50,076 nucleotides of DNA from Mycobacterium sp. IS-1496 (GTDB lineage Bacteria; Actinomycetota; Actinomycetes; Mycobacteriales; Mycobacteriaceae), in assembly GCF_001499995.1 (NCBI RefSeq), contig NZ_LQIU01000032.1, positions 1-50,076 of the forward strand, written 5' to 3'. This document shows positions 10,625-19,067 of this stretch, one piece after another. Below the pieces are notes generated by a model. That model made no database searches. It saw only the letters and a list, made by a program, of their open reading frames with translations, and had not been told where the DNA came from. Numbering within the stretch: position 1 is the first letter of the stretch; each line of letters starts with the position of its first letter. Made by a program: the position numbers and the translations under genes.

Positions 10625-10659
10625 GCTGCCCAATGTAGGCCCACCGTAGGCTGCACACC
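10625..10659. promoter_or_regulatory. 35-bp divergent leaderless promoter pair
   Basis: Only 35 bases separate two divergent GTG starts. On the minus strand TACATT (10632-10637) ends 7 bases before GTG 10624. On the plus strand TAGGCT (10647-10652) ends 7 bases before GTG 10660. Both fit TANNNT -10 elements of leaderless mycobacterial transcripts. A direct repeat GTAGGC occurs at 10635-10640 and 10646-10651, one helical turn apart, and could be an operator for the LysR protein. The two polymerase footprints must overlap. Confidence 0.55.
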
Positions 10660-11616
10660 GTGACACCCGCTCAGCTCCGGGCTTATTCGGCGGTGGTGCG
10701 GCTGGGTTCCGTGCGCGCGGCCGCCGAGGAGCTCGGCATGTCGGACGCGGGCGTCTCCGTGCACGTCACGCAGTTGCGCAAGGAGCTCGACGATCCGCTG
10801 TTCAGCCGGACGTCGGCGGGGTTGGCGTTCACCCCGGGAGGCCTTCGGCTCGCCAGCCGCGCCATCGAGATACTGGGGCTTCAGCAGCAGACCGCGATCG
10901 AGGTGACCGAAGCCGCCCACGGCAGACGGTTGCTGCGCATCGCCGCGTCGACGATGTTCGCCGAACACGCCGCACCCGGCCTGATCGAGCTGTTCTCCTC
11001 GCGAGCCGACGACCTCTCGGTGGAGTTGTCGGTGCATCCGACGAGCCGGTTCCGCGACCTGATCGAGTCACGGGCGGTCGACATCACGCTCGGCCCGGCG
11101 CCCGCCGACCCGGGGCCCGCGCTGGTGGTCCGCCCCTTCCTCAAGTACCAGATCATAGCCGTCGCCGGCCCCGAGAACACCGCGGGCCGGGGCGTCCAGA
11201 CAGCTGAGCGACTGCGGGAACAGGACTGGATGCTGGGTCCGTCGGCGGGCAGCGTCGACGGTGAGGTCGCCACGATGTTGCGGAACCTGGCGATCCCGGA
11301 GTCCCGGCAGCGCATCTTCCAGAGCGAGGCGGCTGCGCTCGAGGAGGTGCAGCGCGTCGGCGGTCTGACGCTGACCCTCGGTTTCGCGGTGTCGAAGGAT
11401 CTGTCGTCGCGGCGGCTGGTGCAGATCAAGGGCCCGGGCCTGCAGTCGTCCGGGGAGTGGTTCGCGTCGACGCTGACCCCGGCGGCGCGCCAACCGGCGG
11501 CCTCGGAACTGGTGCGGTTCATCACCACACCCCGCTGCACACAGGCGATGATCCGCGGCAGCGGCGTCGGGGTCACCCGGTTCAAGCCCAAGGTGCACGT
11601 CACGCTCTGGAGTTGA
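10660..11616 (+). CDS. cutR: LysR-type transcriptional regulator, CutR-like
   Basis: A 318-residue LysR-family protein. The N-terminal winged helix-turn-helix (QLRAYSAVVRLGSVRAAAEELGMSDAGVS) is followed by a linker helix and an effector-binding domain. It is transcribed divergently from the CO dehydrogenase cluster. In mycobacteria that grow on CO, a LysR protein in this position (CutR) is required for CO dehydrogenase expression. The same role is inferred here. The GTG start follows a TAGGCT -10 by 7 bases, and no Shine-Dalgarno sequence is visible, so the mRNA is probably leaderless. The 3' end converges on nhaA with 5 bases between the stop codons. Confidence 0.85.
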   Translation: MTPAQLRAYSAVVRLGSVRAAAEELGMSDAGVSVHVTQLRKELDDPLFSRTSAGLAFTPGGLRLASRAIEILGLQQQTAIEVTEAAHGRRLLRIAASTMFAEHAAPGLIELFSSRADDLSVELSVHPTSRFRDLIESRAVDITLGPAPADPGPALVVRPFLKYQIIAVAGPENTAGRGVQTAERLREQDWMLGPSAGSVDGEVATMLRNLAIPESRQRIFQSEAAALEEVQRVGGLTLTLGFAVSKDLSSRRLVQIKGPGLQSSGEWFASTLTPAARQPAASELVRFITTPRCTQAMIRGSGVGVTRFKPKVHVTLWS

Positions 11617-11621
11617 GGGGG

Positions 11622-13463
11622 CTAACGGCCCGCCTCCAGCGCGCGGATCAGGCTGGCCGCATCCCACGGCCCCTTGTGGCGCTTGCCGTTGACGAAGAAC
11701 GTCGGCGTGGAGTTGAGGTCCATCACCTCGGCGTCCTGCGCATCGTCGCGCACCCGGTGCAGCACCTTCGAGGCGTGGACCCGCACGTCCTGGTCGAACT
11801 GCTCGATGTCGAGTCCGACCGCGACCGCGTAGCGGTACATGTCCGACCATTCCAGATCGTCCTGGTGGGCGAACAGTTCGCGGCCCATCTCGAAGAACTT
11901 GCCCTGCAGCGCGGCGCCCTCGCTGGCCCGGGCGGCGTCGAACGACCGCGGGTGCGCGCGTTCGAGCGGGAAGTGGCGCCACACATACAGCAGGTCGTCG
12001 CCGAAGTGGGCACGCACCTCGTCGATGGCGCCGGTCGCGCGGCCGCAGAAGGGGCACTCGTAGTCGCCGTACTCGACGAGGACGAGCGGGGCGTCCGGAT
12101 CGCCCCGGATGTGGTCGCGGTCCGGATCGACGTCGCGCACCAGGGTGAGCCCCACCGGTTCCGGCGGACTGACCCAGTCGGTGAGCCGGAACAGCGCCCA
12201 GCCCAGCGTGAACGCCAGGACCGAGGCGATCAGCACGCCGACGCGCGCTTCGTCCTGACGGGCCGGATCCTCGATCGCGACGTCGACGATGAACAGCGAG
12301 ATTGTGAAACCGATCCCGGACAGCGCCGCTCCCCCGGCCACCCGCCGCAGTGACAGACCCGGCGCGAGCTGCCCCCAGCGGGTGGCGCTCACGAGTGCGG
12401 TGGCCGCGGTGATCCCGACGAACTTCCCGATCACCAGCCCGGCCACGATGCCCCACGTCAGCGTCGAACCCATTGCGGCGGTGACGGTGTCCTCGTCGAG
12501 GTGCACGCCGGCGTTGGCGAGCGCGAAGATCGGCAGCACCACGAACGACACGTACGGCCCGACGGCCGCCTGCAACCGCTCGTTGATCGAGATCGATTCG
12601 CGCAGACCACGGGTCACCGCGCGGGCGTACTGGGGATTCGGTGACTGGCGGAACGCCCGGACCAGGTCGACGGTCTGCTCGACCTGTCTGCGCTCGGGAG
12701 TGAAGACCGGGATGAGCACCGCGACGGCCACACCGGCCAGCGTCGGGTGCACGTGCGCGAGGTACAGCGCGATCCACAGCGCGAAACCCAGTACGGCATA
12801 AGCGGGTCCGCGCAGCGTGGGCAGCCGGCGCACCAGGGCCAGCGCGGCGATGAGCAGTGCGGCGACCGCCAGCGGCCCGAGTTTCAGGTCGTCAGTGTAG
12901 AACAGCGCGATCGCGCCCAGGGCACCGACATCGTCGACGACGGCCAGCGTCAGCAGGAAGATCCGAAGGCGGGCAGGGAATTTGGGTTTGATCACCGCCA
13001 GCGCTCCGACGAGGAAGGCGGTGTCGGTGGAGATGACCACACCCCACGCCTGCGCGTCGTCCCCGGAGGGGTTGAAGGCGAGGAAGATGACGGCGGGCAC
13101 GATCAGTCCGGCGATGGCCGCCACGACGGGCACCGCGGCCCGCGACCGGTCGGTCAGTTCACCGATCACGAACTCGCTCTTGACCTCCAGTCCGACGATG
13201 AAGAAGAAGAACGCCATCAGTCCGTCGTTGACGAGGTGCTTGACCGACAACTCGGCGCGGTACTCGCCGAAGCTCACCGCGACATGGGTGTCCCAGAACG
13301 TCGAATAGGTGTCCGCCCAAGGTGAATTCGCCCACAGCACGGCCAGCACGGTGAAGGCCAGCAGCAGCGCGGCGGCGCGGTTGCCGGTCGAGCGTGGGGT
13401 CTTCGGGTCCCGGCTGAAGCGGCTGGGCAGCGAACCGATGGTGCGTGCGGGCGCCTCGGTCAC
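11622..13463 (-). CDS. nhaA: Na+/H+ antiporter NhaA fused to a DsbA-like thioredoxin domain
   Basis: A 613-residue two-domain protein. Residues about 30-430 are an NhaA antiporter with many hydrophobic helices, including FFFIVGLEVKSEF, STDTAFLVGAL and the VVDDVGALGAIALFY segment whose Asp pair is the ion-binding site in NhaA. Residues about 435-613 form a thioredoxin-fold, DsbA/FrnE-like domain with the ECPFC active site and a later STPTFFVNGKRHKG cis-Pro loop. Such fusions are known in actinobacteria but their function is unclear. The GTG at 13461-13463 overlaps the stop of the upstream gene by 4 bases. A longer in-frame extension upstream lies antisense to GH76 coding sequence and was discarded. 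Confidence 0.88.
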   Translation of the reverse strand: MTEAPARTIGSLPSRFSRDPKTPRSTGNRAAALLLAFTVLAVLWANSPWADTYSTFWDTHVAVSFGEYRAELSVKHLVNDGLMAFFFFIVGLEVKSEFVIGELTDRSRAAVPVVAAIAGLIVPAVIFLAFNPSGDDAQAWGVVISTDTAFLVGALAVIKPKFPARLRIFLLTLAVVDDVGALGAIALFYTDDLKLGPLAVAALLIAALALVRRLPTLRGPAYAVLGFALWIALYLAHVHPTLAGVAVAVLIPVFTPERRQVEQTVDLVRAFRQSPNPQYARAVTRGLRESISINERLQAAVGPYVSFVVLPIFALANAGVHLDEDTVTAAMGSTLTWGIVAGLVIGKFVGITAATALVSATRWGQLAPGLSLRRVAGGAALSGIGFTISLFIVDVAIEDPARQDEARVGVLIASVLAFTLGWALFRLTDWVSPPEPVGLTLVRDVDPDRDHIRGDPDAPLVLVEYGDYECPFCGRATGAIDEVRAHFGDDLLYVWRHFPLERAHPRSFDAARASEGAALQGKFFEMGRELFAHQDDLEWSDMYRYAVAVGLDIEQFDQDVRVHASKVLHRVRDDAQDAEVMDLNSTPTFFVNGKRHKGPWDAASLIRALEAGR

Positions 13464-14623
13464 GTCTCGGTGGGTCCTGTTTCGGTTTCGGCAGGCCCCC
13501 CGCCGGAGGGTTGATCGCTGACCGAGTGGGCGGCCTCCATGAGCATCCATCCCGAGAGTTGCACGGACAGATCGCGCTCGGGGATCTCCGAGGCGTTGAC
13601 CGCGCCCTCGACGGATTCGGCCTGCCGGCCGACGGCGGTGGGCAGTTCCGCGGTGCGCTCCCAGGATGCGCCGAACAGCGGGAGCCCATCGACGGTCTGC
13701 CGGTTCACCCACGCGGCCTCGGCGGAGGTGAGCACCAGCCGTCGTGCGGTGTCGCGGGCCGCGACGTCCTCGGCCGTGTCGCCCGGGAGCGTGGTGGCGA
13801 CCAGCGCGAGGTAGCGGGCGAGGATGCCGTTGAACAGGCCACCGTCCCCGCCGCCGGTGCCCTTGATGGTCCCTTCGGGAGCCATGTGTTCGGCGACGGC
13901 CCCGACCAGCCGGTGCACCCGCAGGGCGTGCTCTCCGTCGCCGATGCGGGCCGCGAGCTCCGTTTCCAGGCCGAGGACCACGCCCTGGCAGTAGGTGTAC
14001 TGCGCCCGCACGAGCGATCCACCCTTGATCCCGTCGAACACCAGATGGGTCTCCGGGTCGATGAGCACCTCGTCGATCCAGTCGGCCATCTGCTGGGCGC
14101 GCCGCAACCGGTCGCCCTGGGCGGTGACGTATCGGGCGAGGAAGATCCCGGCCGGGCCGTTGGCGGGCGCGTTGAAGAACTGGTCCTGTTTGCGCCATGG
14201 GATGCCGCCGCCGTCCTCCGGCACCCAGGAGTTGAGGAACTGTTCACTCAGCGTCTCGAGCGCACGGGGTTTCGCCACCCCGGCAAGCCGGCCCGCGCGC
14301 TCCAGGGCCAGCGCCAGCCACGCCATGTCGTCGTAGTAGTCGTTGGTCCAGCGGCCGATGTTGCGCAGGCGGTGCGCGCGGATCTGCCGGACGATGCGCC
14401 GCCGGCGCTCCTCATCGGGTGCGCGGACCTGCGCGTCGACGAGGCAGTCCAGCAGATGGGCCTGCCACCAGTAGTGCCACGTGCGGAACTGCTTGTGCGG
14501 TCCGGCCGCCGGCCAGGCCACCACACCGAGCTGTGTGCCCGGCAGCCCCCAGAGGCGTCGCAGATGCCGTTGGGTGATCGCCGCCTCGGCGCTGGCCGCC
14601 CGGTTGGCCCACAGCTGATCCAT
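13460..14623 (-). CDS. GH76-like (alpha-1,6-mannanase family) protein
   Basis: A 387-residue protein built of repeated helical hairpins rich in Trp, Tyr and Gly, like the (alpha/alpha)6 barrel of glycoside hydrolase family 76. The paired acids in RWTNDYYDDMAWLALALER match the catalytic DD of that family. Other blocks are VPEDGGGIPWRK and LVRAQYTYCQGVVLGL. No signal peptide is visible, so it appears cytoplasmic, which is odd for a mannan hydrolase and matches actinobacterial homologues of uncertain role. The ATG at 14621-14623 (MDQLWANRA) is preferred to an upstream GTG at 14641. It is coupled to nhaA by a 4-base overlap. Confidence 0.78.
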   Translation of the reverse strand: MDQLWANRAASAEAAITQRHLRRLWGLPGTQLGVVAWPAAGPHKQFRTWHYWWQAHLLDCLVDAQVRAPDEERRRRIVRQIRAHRLRNIGRWTNDYYDDMAWLALALERAGRLAGVAKPRALETLSEQFLNSWVPEDGGGIPWRKQDQFFNAPANGPAGIFLARYVTAQGDRLRRAQQMADWIDEVLIDPETHLVFDGIKGGSLVRAQYTYCQGVVLGLETELAARIGDGEHALRVHRLVGAVAEHMAPEGTIKGTGGGDGGLFNGILARYLALVATTLPGDTAEDVAARDTARRLVLTSAEAAWVNRQTVDGLPLFGASWERTAELPTAVGRQAESVEGAVNASEIPERDLSVQLSGWMLMEAAHSVSDQPSGGGPAETETGPTET

Positions 14624-14677
14624 GGGTCGATCCTGCCTCACCGCTCCCGTCGCGGAAACCGGTCCGCACAGAAGTGA

Positions 14678-14708
14678 TGAGACAAAAGTGTCTCAGATGA
14701 GATACTCT
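14678..14708 (+). promoter_or_regulatory. TetR operator and leaderless promoter
   Basis: A perfect inverted repeat TGAGACA-N4-TGTCTCA spans 14678-14695. The TACTCT -10 hexamer follows at 14703-14708 and ends 6 bases before the TetR ATG at 14715, so the mRNA is probably leaderless. The palindrome covers the -35/spacer region of that promoter, the usual place for an autorepressing TetR protein. It could also affect the divergent GH76 gene, which starts at 14623. Confidence 0.6.
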
Positions 14709-14714
14709 CGCTTC

Positions 14715-15257
14715 ATGGCGACGGATCGGGAGGCTCTGCTGCGCGCTGCCGCGGACTTCCTGGGGCGTCGGCCGAACGCGACGGTGGACGAGATCGCGGC
14801 CGCGGTCGGGGTGAGCCGGGCGACGTTGCACCGGCACTTCGCCGGGAAACCGGCGTTGATGGCCGCACTGGACGACCTCGCGATCGCCGAGATGCGCACC
14901 GCGGTCGACGCGGCGCGGCTGTCGGAGGGTTCGGCCGCCGACGCGTTGCGCCGGCTGGTCACCGCCTGTCGGCCGGTGTCGCCGTATCTGGCGCTGCTCT
15001 ACAGCCAGAGCCAGGACATCGACGATGACCAGTCCATGCAGGGCTGGGCCGAGTCCGACGCCGCGATCACCGCACTGTTCGAACGCGGCCAGCGCTCCGG
15101 TGAGTTCCGTCCCGACCTGACCGCGGCCTGGCTGACCGAAGCGCTCTACAGCCTGGTCGCCGGCGCCGGTTGGTGCATCCAGGTCGGCCGCGCGGCCGGC
15201 CGCGACTTCGAGCGCATGATCTCCGAACTACTGCTGACTGGAGTGCAGACCTCATGA
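14715..15257 (+). CDS. TetR-family repressor of the adjacent efflux pump (LfrR-like)
   Basis: A 180-residue TetR protein. The helix-turn-helix is ATVDEIAAAVGVSRATLHRHF near residues 18-38, and the rest is the helical ligand-binding domain. The ATG at 14715 follows a TACTCT -10 by 6 bases. The longer frame starting at 14622 would run through the operator and was rejected. The gene overlaps the efflux pump as ATGA, so both are made from one mRNA. The arrangement matches LfrR-LfrA of Mycobacterium smegmatis, where a TetR protein represses a multidrug pump. The inducer here is unknown. Confidence 0.85.
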   Translation: MATDREALLRAAADFLGRRPNATVDEIAAAVGVSRATLHRHFAGKPALMAALDDLAIAEMRTAVDAARLSEGSAADALRRLVTACRPVSPYLALLYSQSQDIDDDQSMQGWAESDAAITALFERGQRSGEFRPDLTAAWLTEALYSLVAGAGWCIQVGRAAGRDFERMISELLLTGVQTS

Positions 15258-16822
15258 CCCGCCGCTGGCTCGCCCTGGGTGTGCTCACCCTCGCGGTCCT
15301 CCTCATCGGCATCGACGGCACCGTCCTGGCGCTCGCGACACCGTTCATCAGCAGCGATCTGCACACCTCCGCGACCGAACTGCTGTGGATCGGCGACATC
15401 TACTCGTTCGTGCTCGCCAGCCTGCTGATCACGATGGGCAGCCTCGGGGACCGCATCGGCCACCGCAAGCTCCTGCTTAGCGGGGCAACGTTTTTCGCGG
15501 TGGTCTCCGTGGCCACCGCGTACGCCCCCACCGCCGAGGCGCTGATCGGCGCCCGCGCGCTGCTCGGCGTCGCGGGGGCGACGTTGGCGCCGGCCACCCT
15601 CGCGCTGATCCGCGGCATCTTCACCGACGCGCGCCAGCGCTCCATGGCCGTCGGCATCTGGGCGGCGGCGTTCTCGGCAGGCGCCGCCCTCGGCCCGGTG
15701 GTGGGTGGCGTTCTGCTCGAACACTTCTGGTGGGGATCGGTGTTCCTGATCAACGCGCCCGTGATGGTCGTGTTGCTGATCGGCGGGCTCACCCTGCTGC
15801 CCGAGCACCGCAATCCCGAACCTGGGCCGTGGGATCTGCCCAGCGTCGGGTTGTCGATGGTCGGCATCCTGAGCGTGGTCTACGCGATCAAGGAGACCGC
15901 AGCGCACGGCCCGCGGTTGAGCGCGCTGGCGGCCGCCCTCGTCGGCGTGCTCGCGCTGACGGTGTTCGTGCGCAGGCAGTTGCGGCTGCCCAGCCCGTTG
16001 ATCGACGTCCGGCTTTTCGCCAATCGCGCGTTCTCGGGTGTCGTCGGGGCGAATCTACTCTCTGTGCTGGGCCTTTCGGGTCTGGTCTTCTTCCTGTCGC
16101 AGTACTTCCAGCTGGTGCAGGGGTACAGCCCGCTGGGCGCCGGACTCGCCGAACTTCCCGCGGCGGTGACCGCGACGGTGTTCGGGGTGCTGGCCGGGTT
16201 CGCGGTGCGCCGCTGGACCCAGCGCGCCGTGCTGACCACGGGTCTCGCCCTGGTAGGCGTCGCGATGGCCACGCTCACGACCATCCACCCGACGTCGCCG
16301 TACCCGCACCTCGGCATCGCCCTGTTCGTCGTCGGCGTGGGACTGGGCCTGGCGTTCACCGTCGCCAGCGACGTCATCCTGGCCAGCGTTCCGCGCGAAC
16401 GCGCCGGCGCGGCGGCCGCCGTCTCCGAAACTGCCTACGAACTGGGCATGGCACTGGGCATCGCGGTCATCGGGTCGATCCTGACCGGCGTGTACCGGAC
16501 TCTCGTTGTGCCGCCGGGTCTTTCACCCGCCGCGGCGACACAGGCCCGCGACTCGCTGGCCGCGGCCACCGACGTGGCCGCAGGCCTGCCGCCCGCGCAG
16601 GGCGGTGCGCTGCTCGACGCGGCGCGCGAATCCTTCAGCAGCGGACTGGCGATCGCGTCCGGTGTCGGTGCGGCGCTGATGCTGACCTCGGCGGTGACGG
16701 TGTGGGTGTTGCTGCGCGAGCGGTTACCAGGCCCTGCCGAGGTCGGCGTGCTGGACGATCCAGGTGTGCATGGCGATGCCGGCGGCGACAGCCGCGTTGA
16801 TACTGCGTGTCGAGCCGAATGA
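15254..16822 (+). CDS. MFS drug-efflux transporter, LfrA/EmrB-QacA type
   Basis: A 522-residue major facilitator of the 14-helix DHA2 type. The helix 1 motif LLIGIDGTVLALATPFI, the loop 2-3 motif MGSLGDRIGHRKLLL and the helix 5 motif C segment AALGPVVGGVLLEHFWWGSVFLINAP are all present. These features and the TetR neighbour match LfrA, a proton-driven pump for fluoroquinolones and cationic dyes. Substrates here are inferred. The C-terminal 33 codons (from 16724) overlap the convergent methyltransferase gene by 99 bases. That tail is Gly/Asp-rich and not membrane-like, so it is probably an untrimmed extension. Confidence 0.88.
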   Translation: MTRRWLALGVLTLAVLLIGIDGTVLALATPFISSDLHTSATELLWIGDIYSFVLASLLITMGSLGDRIGHRKLLLSGATFFAVVSVATAYAPTAEALIGARALLGVAGATLAPATLALIRGIFTDARQRSMAVGIWAAAFSAGAALGPVVGGVLLEHFWWGSVFLINAPVMVVLLIGGLTLLPEHRNPEPGPWDLPSVGLSMVGILSVVYAIKETAAHGPRLSALAAALVGVLALTVFVRRQLRLPSPLIDVRLFANRAFSGVVGANLLSVLGLSGLVFFLSQYFQLVQGYSPLGAGLAELPAAVTATVFGVLAGFAVRRWTQRAVLTTGLALVGVAMATLTTIHPTSPYPHLGIALFVVGVGLGLAFTVASDVILASVPRERAGAAAAVSETAYELGMALGIAVIGSILTGVYRTLVVPPGLSPAAATQARDSLAAATDVAAGLPPAQGGALLDAARESFSSGLAIASGVGAALMLTSAVTVWVLLRERLPGPAEVGVLDDPGVHGDAGGDSRVDTACRAE

Positions 16823-17380
16823 GGCGATCGACACCGTCAGCCGGGCACCGGTTTTCGCGTCGTCGGTGATGCCGGGCCCCTCCTGACCGAAGATCAGCAG
16901 GCAGTCGCGCGGCAGCTCGGTGTGCTCGAGCGGGACGGCTCCTGCGACGTTGTCCACCGCGACGGCGGTCAGGCCCGCCCCGGCCGCGAAGTCGAGCAGT
17001 TCGGCCGTGCTGTCGTGGTGCCGCAGCCGCTGGTAGCGGTCGGTGACCATGGCGCCCCGGCGGTTCCAGCGGCGGCGGCCGACGATGTGCACGGTGTCGA
17101 CCGCGAAGGCGTTGGCGGTGCGCACCACCGAACCGATGTTGGCGTCGTTGCCGAAGTTCTCGATCGCGATGTGCAACGGGTGCCTGCGCCGGTCGATGTC
17201 GGCGACGATCGCCTCGCGGGTCCAGTAGCGGTAGGCGTCGACGACGTTGCGGGTGTCGCCGTCGCGCAGCAGGTCCGGGTCGTAGCGTGGATCGTCGGGC
17301 GGGTCGCCGGGCCGTTCCCGGGCCCACGGTCCGACGCCGGGGCCCTCACCCCACTCGGTCGGGCCGGGCGCCTCAGTCAC
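16724..17380 (-). CDS. TrmH/SpoU-family RNA 2'-O-methyltransferase
   Basis: A 218-residue SPOUT methyltransferase. All three motifs are present: NFGNDANIGSVVRTANAF (motif 1), LLIFGQEGPGI (motif 2) and ASFGSTRSINAAVAAGIAMHTW (motif 3, which forms the knot and binds S-adenosylmethionine). The target is probably a ribose 2'-OH in tRNA or rRNA, but which one cannot be told. The first 45 residues are charged and Pro-rich. The GTG at 17378-17380 overlaps the end of the upstream lipoprotein gene by 8 bases. In M. tuberculosis a similar methyltransferase also lies near clpB, so the neighbourhood is partly conserved. Confidence 0.88.
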   Translation of the reverse strand: MTEAPGPTEWGEGPGVGPWARERPGDPPDDPRYDPDLLRDGDTRNVVDAYRYWTREAIVADIDRRRHPLHIAIENFGNDANIGSVVRTANAFAVDTVHIVGRRRWNRRGAMVTDRYQRLRHHDSTAELLDFAAGAGLTAVAVDNVAGAVPLEHTELPRDCLLIFGQEGPGITDDAKTGARLTVSIASFGSTRSINAAVAAGIAMHTWIVQHADLGRAW

Positions 17381-18269
17381 CGGTGGTCCACAGCGCGGCG
17401 TGGGTCCCGATCACCGACACCGAGGCGAACAGCAGCGCCTGGTTGATCTCGCCCTGCGTGCACAGCGAGGCGCGCAGGTTCACCGCGTCGCGCGACGCCT
17501 CCGGGAGCACCAGCACCGACGCCCCGTACGCCGCGCACGCGAAACTGAGCCCCTTACCAGGCAGCGTGGGCGCGACGACGATCATCAGCGGGCCGCCGCG
17601 GCGGGCGGAGTCCTCGCGGTACCGGCTCGCCAGACCGTCGATCTGCAGCCCGAGCAGCATGTAGCCGTTGCCGCTGAAGGCCTCCGGGTCGCCCAGTGCG
17701 GCCTGGTTCAGCTGGGCGCCGTCGGCACGGAACGCGTCGAGGCTGGTGGTCTTCATCGTGAGGCCGGTCTCGGTGTCCTTGGTGGGCAGCAGCCCGACCG
17801 GGAACGCCGCGGCGTAGGCGACGGTGGTCCCGGCCATCCTGTCCTGCGGCGAATACGCGTAGATGCCGCGCACCTGGTTCTGGTCCCGCTGCGGGCCCAG
17901 ACACACTGTGCCGCTGAGTCGGTCGGGGCTCGGCGCGGACAGCGGGTTGACGTCGAGCGCGTCGACGTTGTCGCAGCCACCGAGCCCGTTCGCCTCGATC
18001 GGATGCACCAACGCTCCGTAGAGGCCGAATCGCAGTGATTCGGGTGCGACCGGCTTACCGTCGCCCGAGTGGGCGGCGTCGACGTCGACGAGGACGTGGT
18101 CAGCCTCGAACCGCAGATTCGACACGGAGATGTTCCACCCCGAAACCGCCAGCGACTCACCGACTTTCGCGGTCGGCGCGGCGTACGTGTCAGACGTGCC
18201 CTCGGCTTCCGAGCAGCCGCTGACCGCGACGAGCAGAACCGTCGCGACGACGGCGATGAGCGCGCGCAT
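17373..18269 (-). CDS. Putative lipoprotein of unknown function
   Basis: A 298-residue exported protein. The N-terminus MRALIAVVATVLLVAVSGC is a lipoprotein signal peptide with lipobox AVSGC (Cys19). The mature part looks like a beta-rich domain with several Cys residues (GGCDNVD, GTVCLGP, LSFACAAYGAS, ASLCTQG) that could form disulfides outside the membrane. No enzyme motif was recognised. It starts 6 bases after the SDR stop and overlaps the methyltransferase start, so it sits in the middle of a compact minus-strand run. The function is unknown. Confidence 0.75.
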   Translation of the reverse strand: MRALIAVVATVLLVAVSGCSEAEGTSDTYAAPTAKVGESLAVSGWNISVSNLRFEADHVLVDVDAAHSGDGKPVAPESLRFGLYGALVHPIEANGLGGCDNVDALDVNPLSAPSPDRLSGTVCLGPQRDQNQVRGIYAYSPQDRMAGTTVAYAAAFPVGLLPTKDTETGLTMKTTSLDAFRADGAQLNQAALGDPEAFSGNGYMLLGLQIDGLASRYREDSARRGGPLMIVVAPTLPGKGLSFACAAYGASVLVLPEASRDAVNLRASLCTQGEINQALLFASVSVIGTHAALWTTGD

Positions 18270-18275
18270 CGGCGA

Positions 18276-19052
18276 TCAGGTGCGGCCGCGGCCGCGGCCC
18301 ACGGTCCTGGTCATGGCGCGGACGAGGCTGCGCGGCACCAGCCGGCTGACGGTGGTCATGGCCTTGTACTGCACGCCGGGCACGATGACGACCTTGTCCT
18401 TGGCGACGTCGGCGATGCAGTCACCGACGACGTCGTCGACCTCGAGCCACATCCACGACGGCGTCCCGGACATCTCGATGCCGGCGCGCTGGTGGAATTC
18501 GGTGCGGATGAACCCGGGACACAACGCGTGCACCCCCACCCCGGTGCCGCCGAGCCCGTTGGCCAGCCCCTCGGAGAACGCGATCACCCACGCCTTCGAC
18601 GCCGAGTACGTCGACCCGCGGCCGGGCAGCAGACCCGCGGCGCTCGCGACGTTGATCACCGTGCCGGCGTGCGCGTCGAGCATCGGCGGCAGGGCGGCGT
18701 GGGTGAGCTGCATGACCGCGGTGACGTTGACGTCGAGCTGGGATTGCAGCAGCGGGTAGTCGGCGGTCCAGAACTCCCCGGCGGTGCCGAAGCCGGCGTT
18801 GTTGACGAGCACCCGGACGCCTTGGGCCAACCGCTCGGCGACCTTCGCGCGGTCATCGGCGTCGGCGAGGTCGGCCGGCAGCACCTCGACGGCGGCGCCG
18901 GTCTCGGCACGCAGGCCGTCCGCGAGGGCTTCCAGGCGGGTGACGTCGCGGGCGACGAGGACGAGGTCGTAACCGTCGGCGGCGTAGCGGCGGGCGAAGC
19001 CCTCACCGAGGCCGGAGGTCGGTCCGGTGATCAGAGCGACAGGACGTGGCAT
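18276..19052 (-). CDS. Short-chain dehydrogenase/reductase
   Basis: A 258-residue classical SDR. The cofactor loop TGPTSGLG is at residues 10-17, NNAGF is present, and the catalytic Ser and YSASK motif occur in VASAAGLLPGRGSTYSASK. The Arg in VARDVTR after the second strand suggests NADP(H). The C-terminal Arg-rich end (TRTVGRGRGRT) is unusual and may contact membrane or nucleic acid. The substrate is unknown. It sits 15 bases after the membrane protein gene and 6 bases before the lipoprotein gene. In M. tuberculosis pyrE occupies the place next to the homologous membrane protein, so this position differs. Confidence 0.88.
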   Translation of the reverse strand: MPRPVALITGPTSGLGEGFARRYAADGYDLVLVARDVTRLEALADGLRAETGAAVEVLPADLADADDRAKVAERLAQGVRVLVNNAGFGTAGEFWTADYPLLQSQLDVNVTAVMQLTHAALPPMLDAHAGTVINVASAAGLLPGRGSTYSASKAWVIAFSEGLANGLGGTGVGVHALCPGFIRTEFHQRAGIEMSGTPSWMWLEVDDVVGDCIADVAKDKVVIVPGVQYKAMTTVSRLVPRSLVRAMTRTVGRGRGRT

Positions 19053-19067
19053 CGCGTCTGGGCGCGC

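Noticed and set aside
11622..14198. 858-residue single frame covering nhaA plus upstream sequence
   Set aside because: The upstream 240 residues are Arg-rich, family-less and lie over the real GH76 gene in another frame. NhaA begins at GTG 13463.
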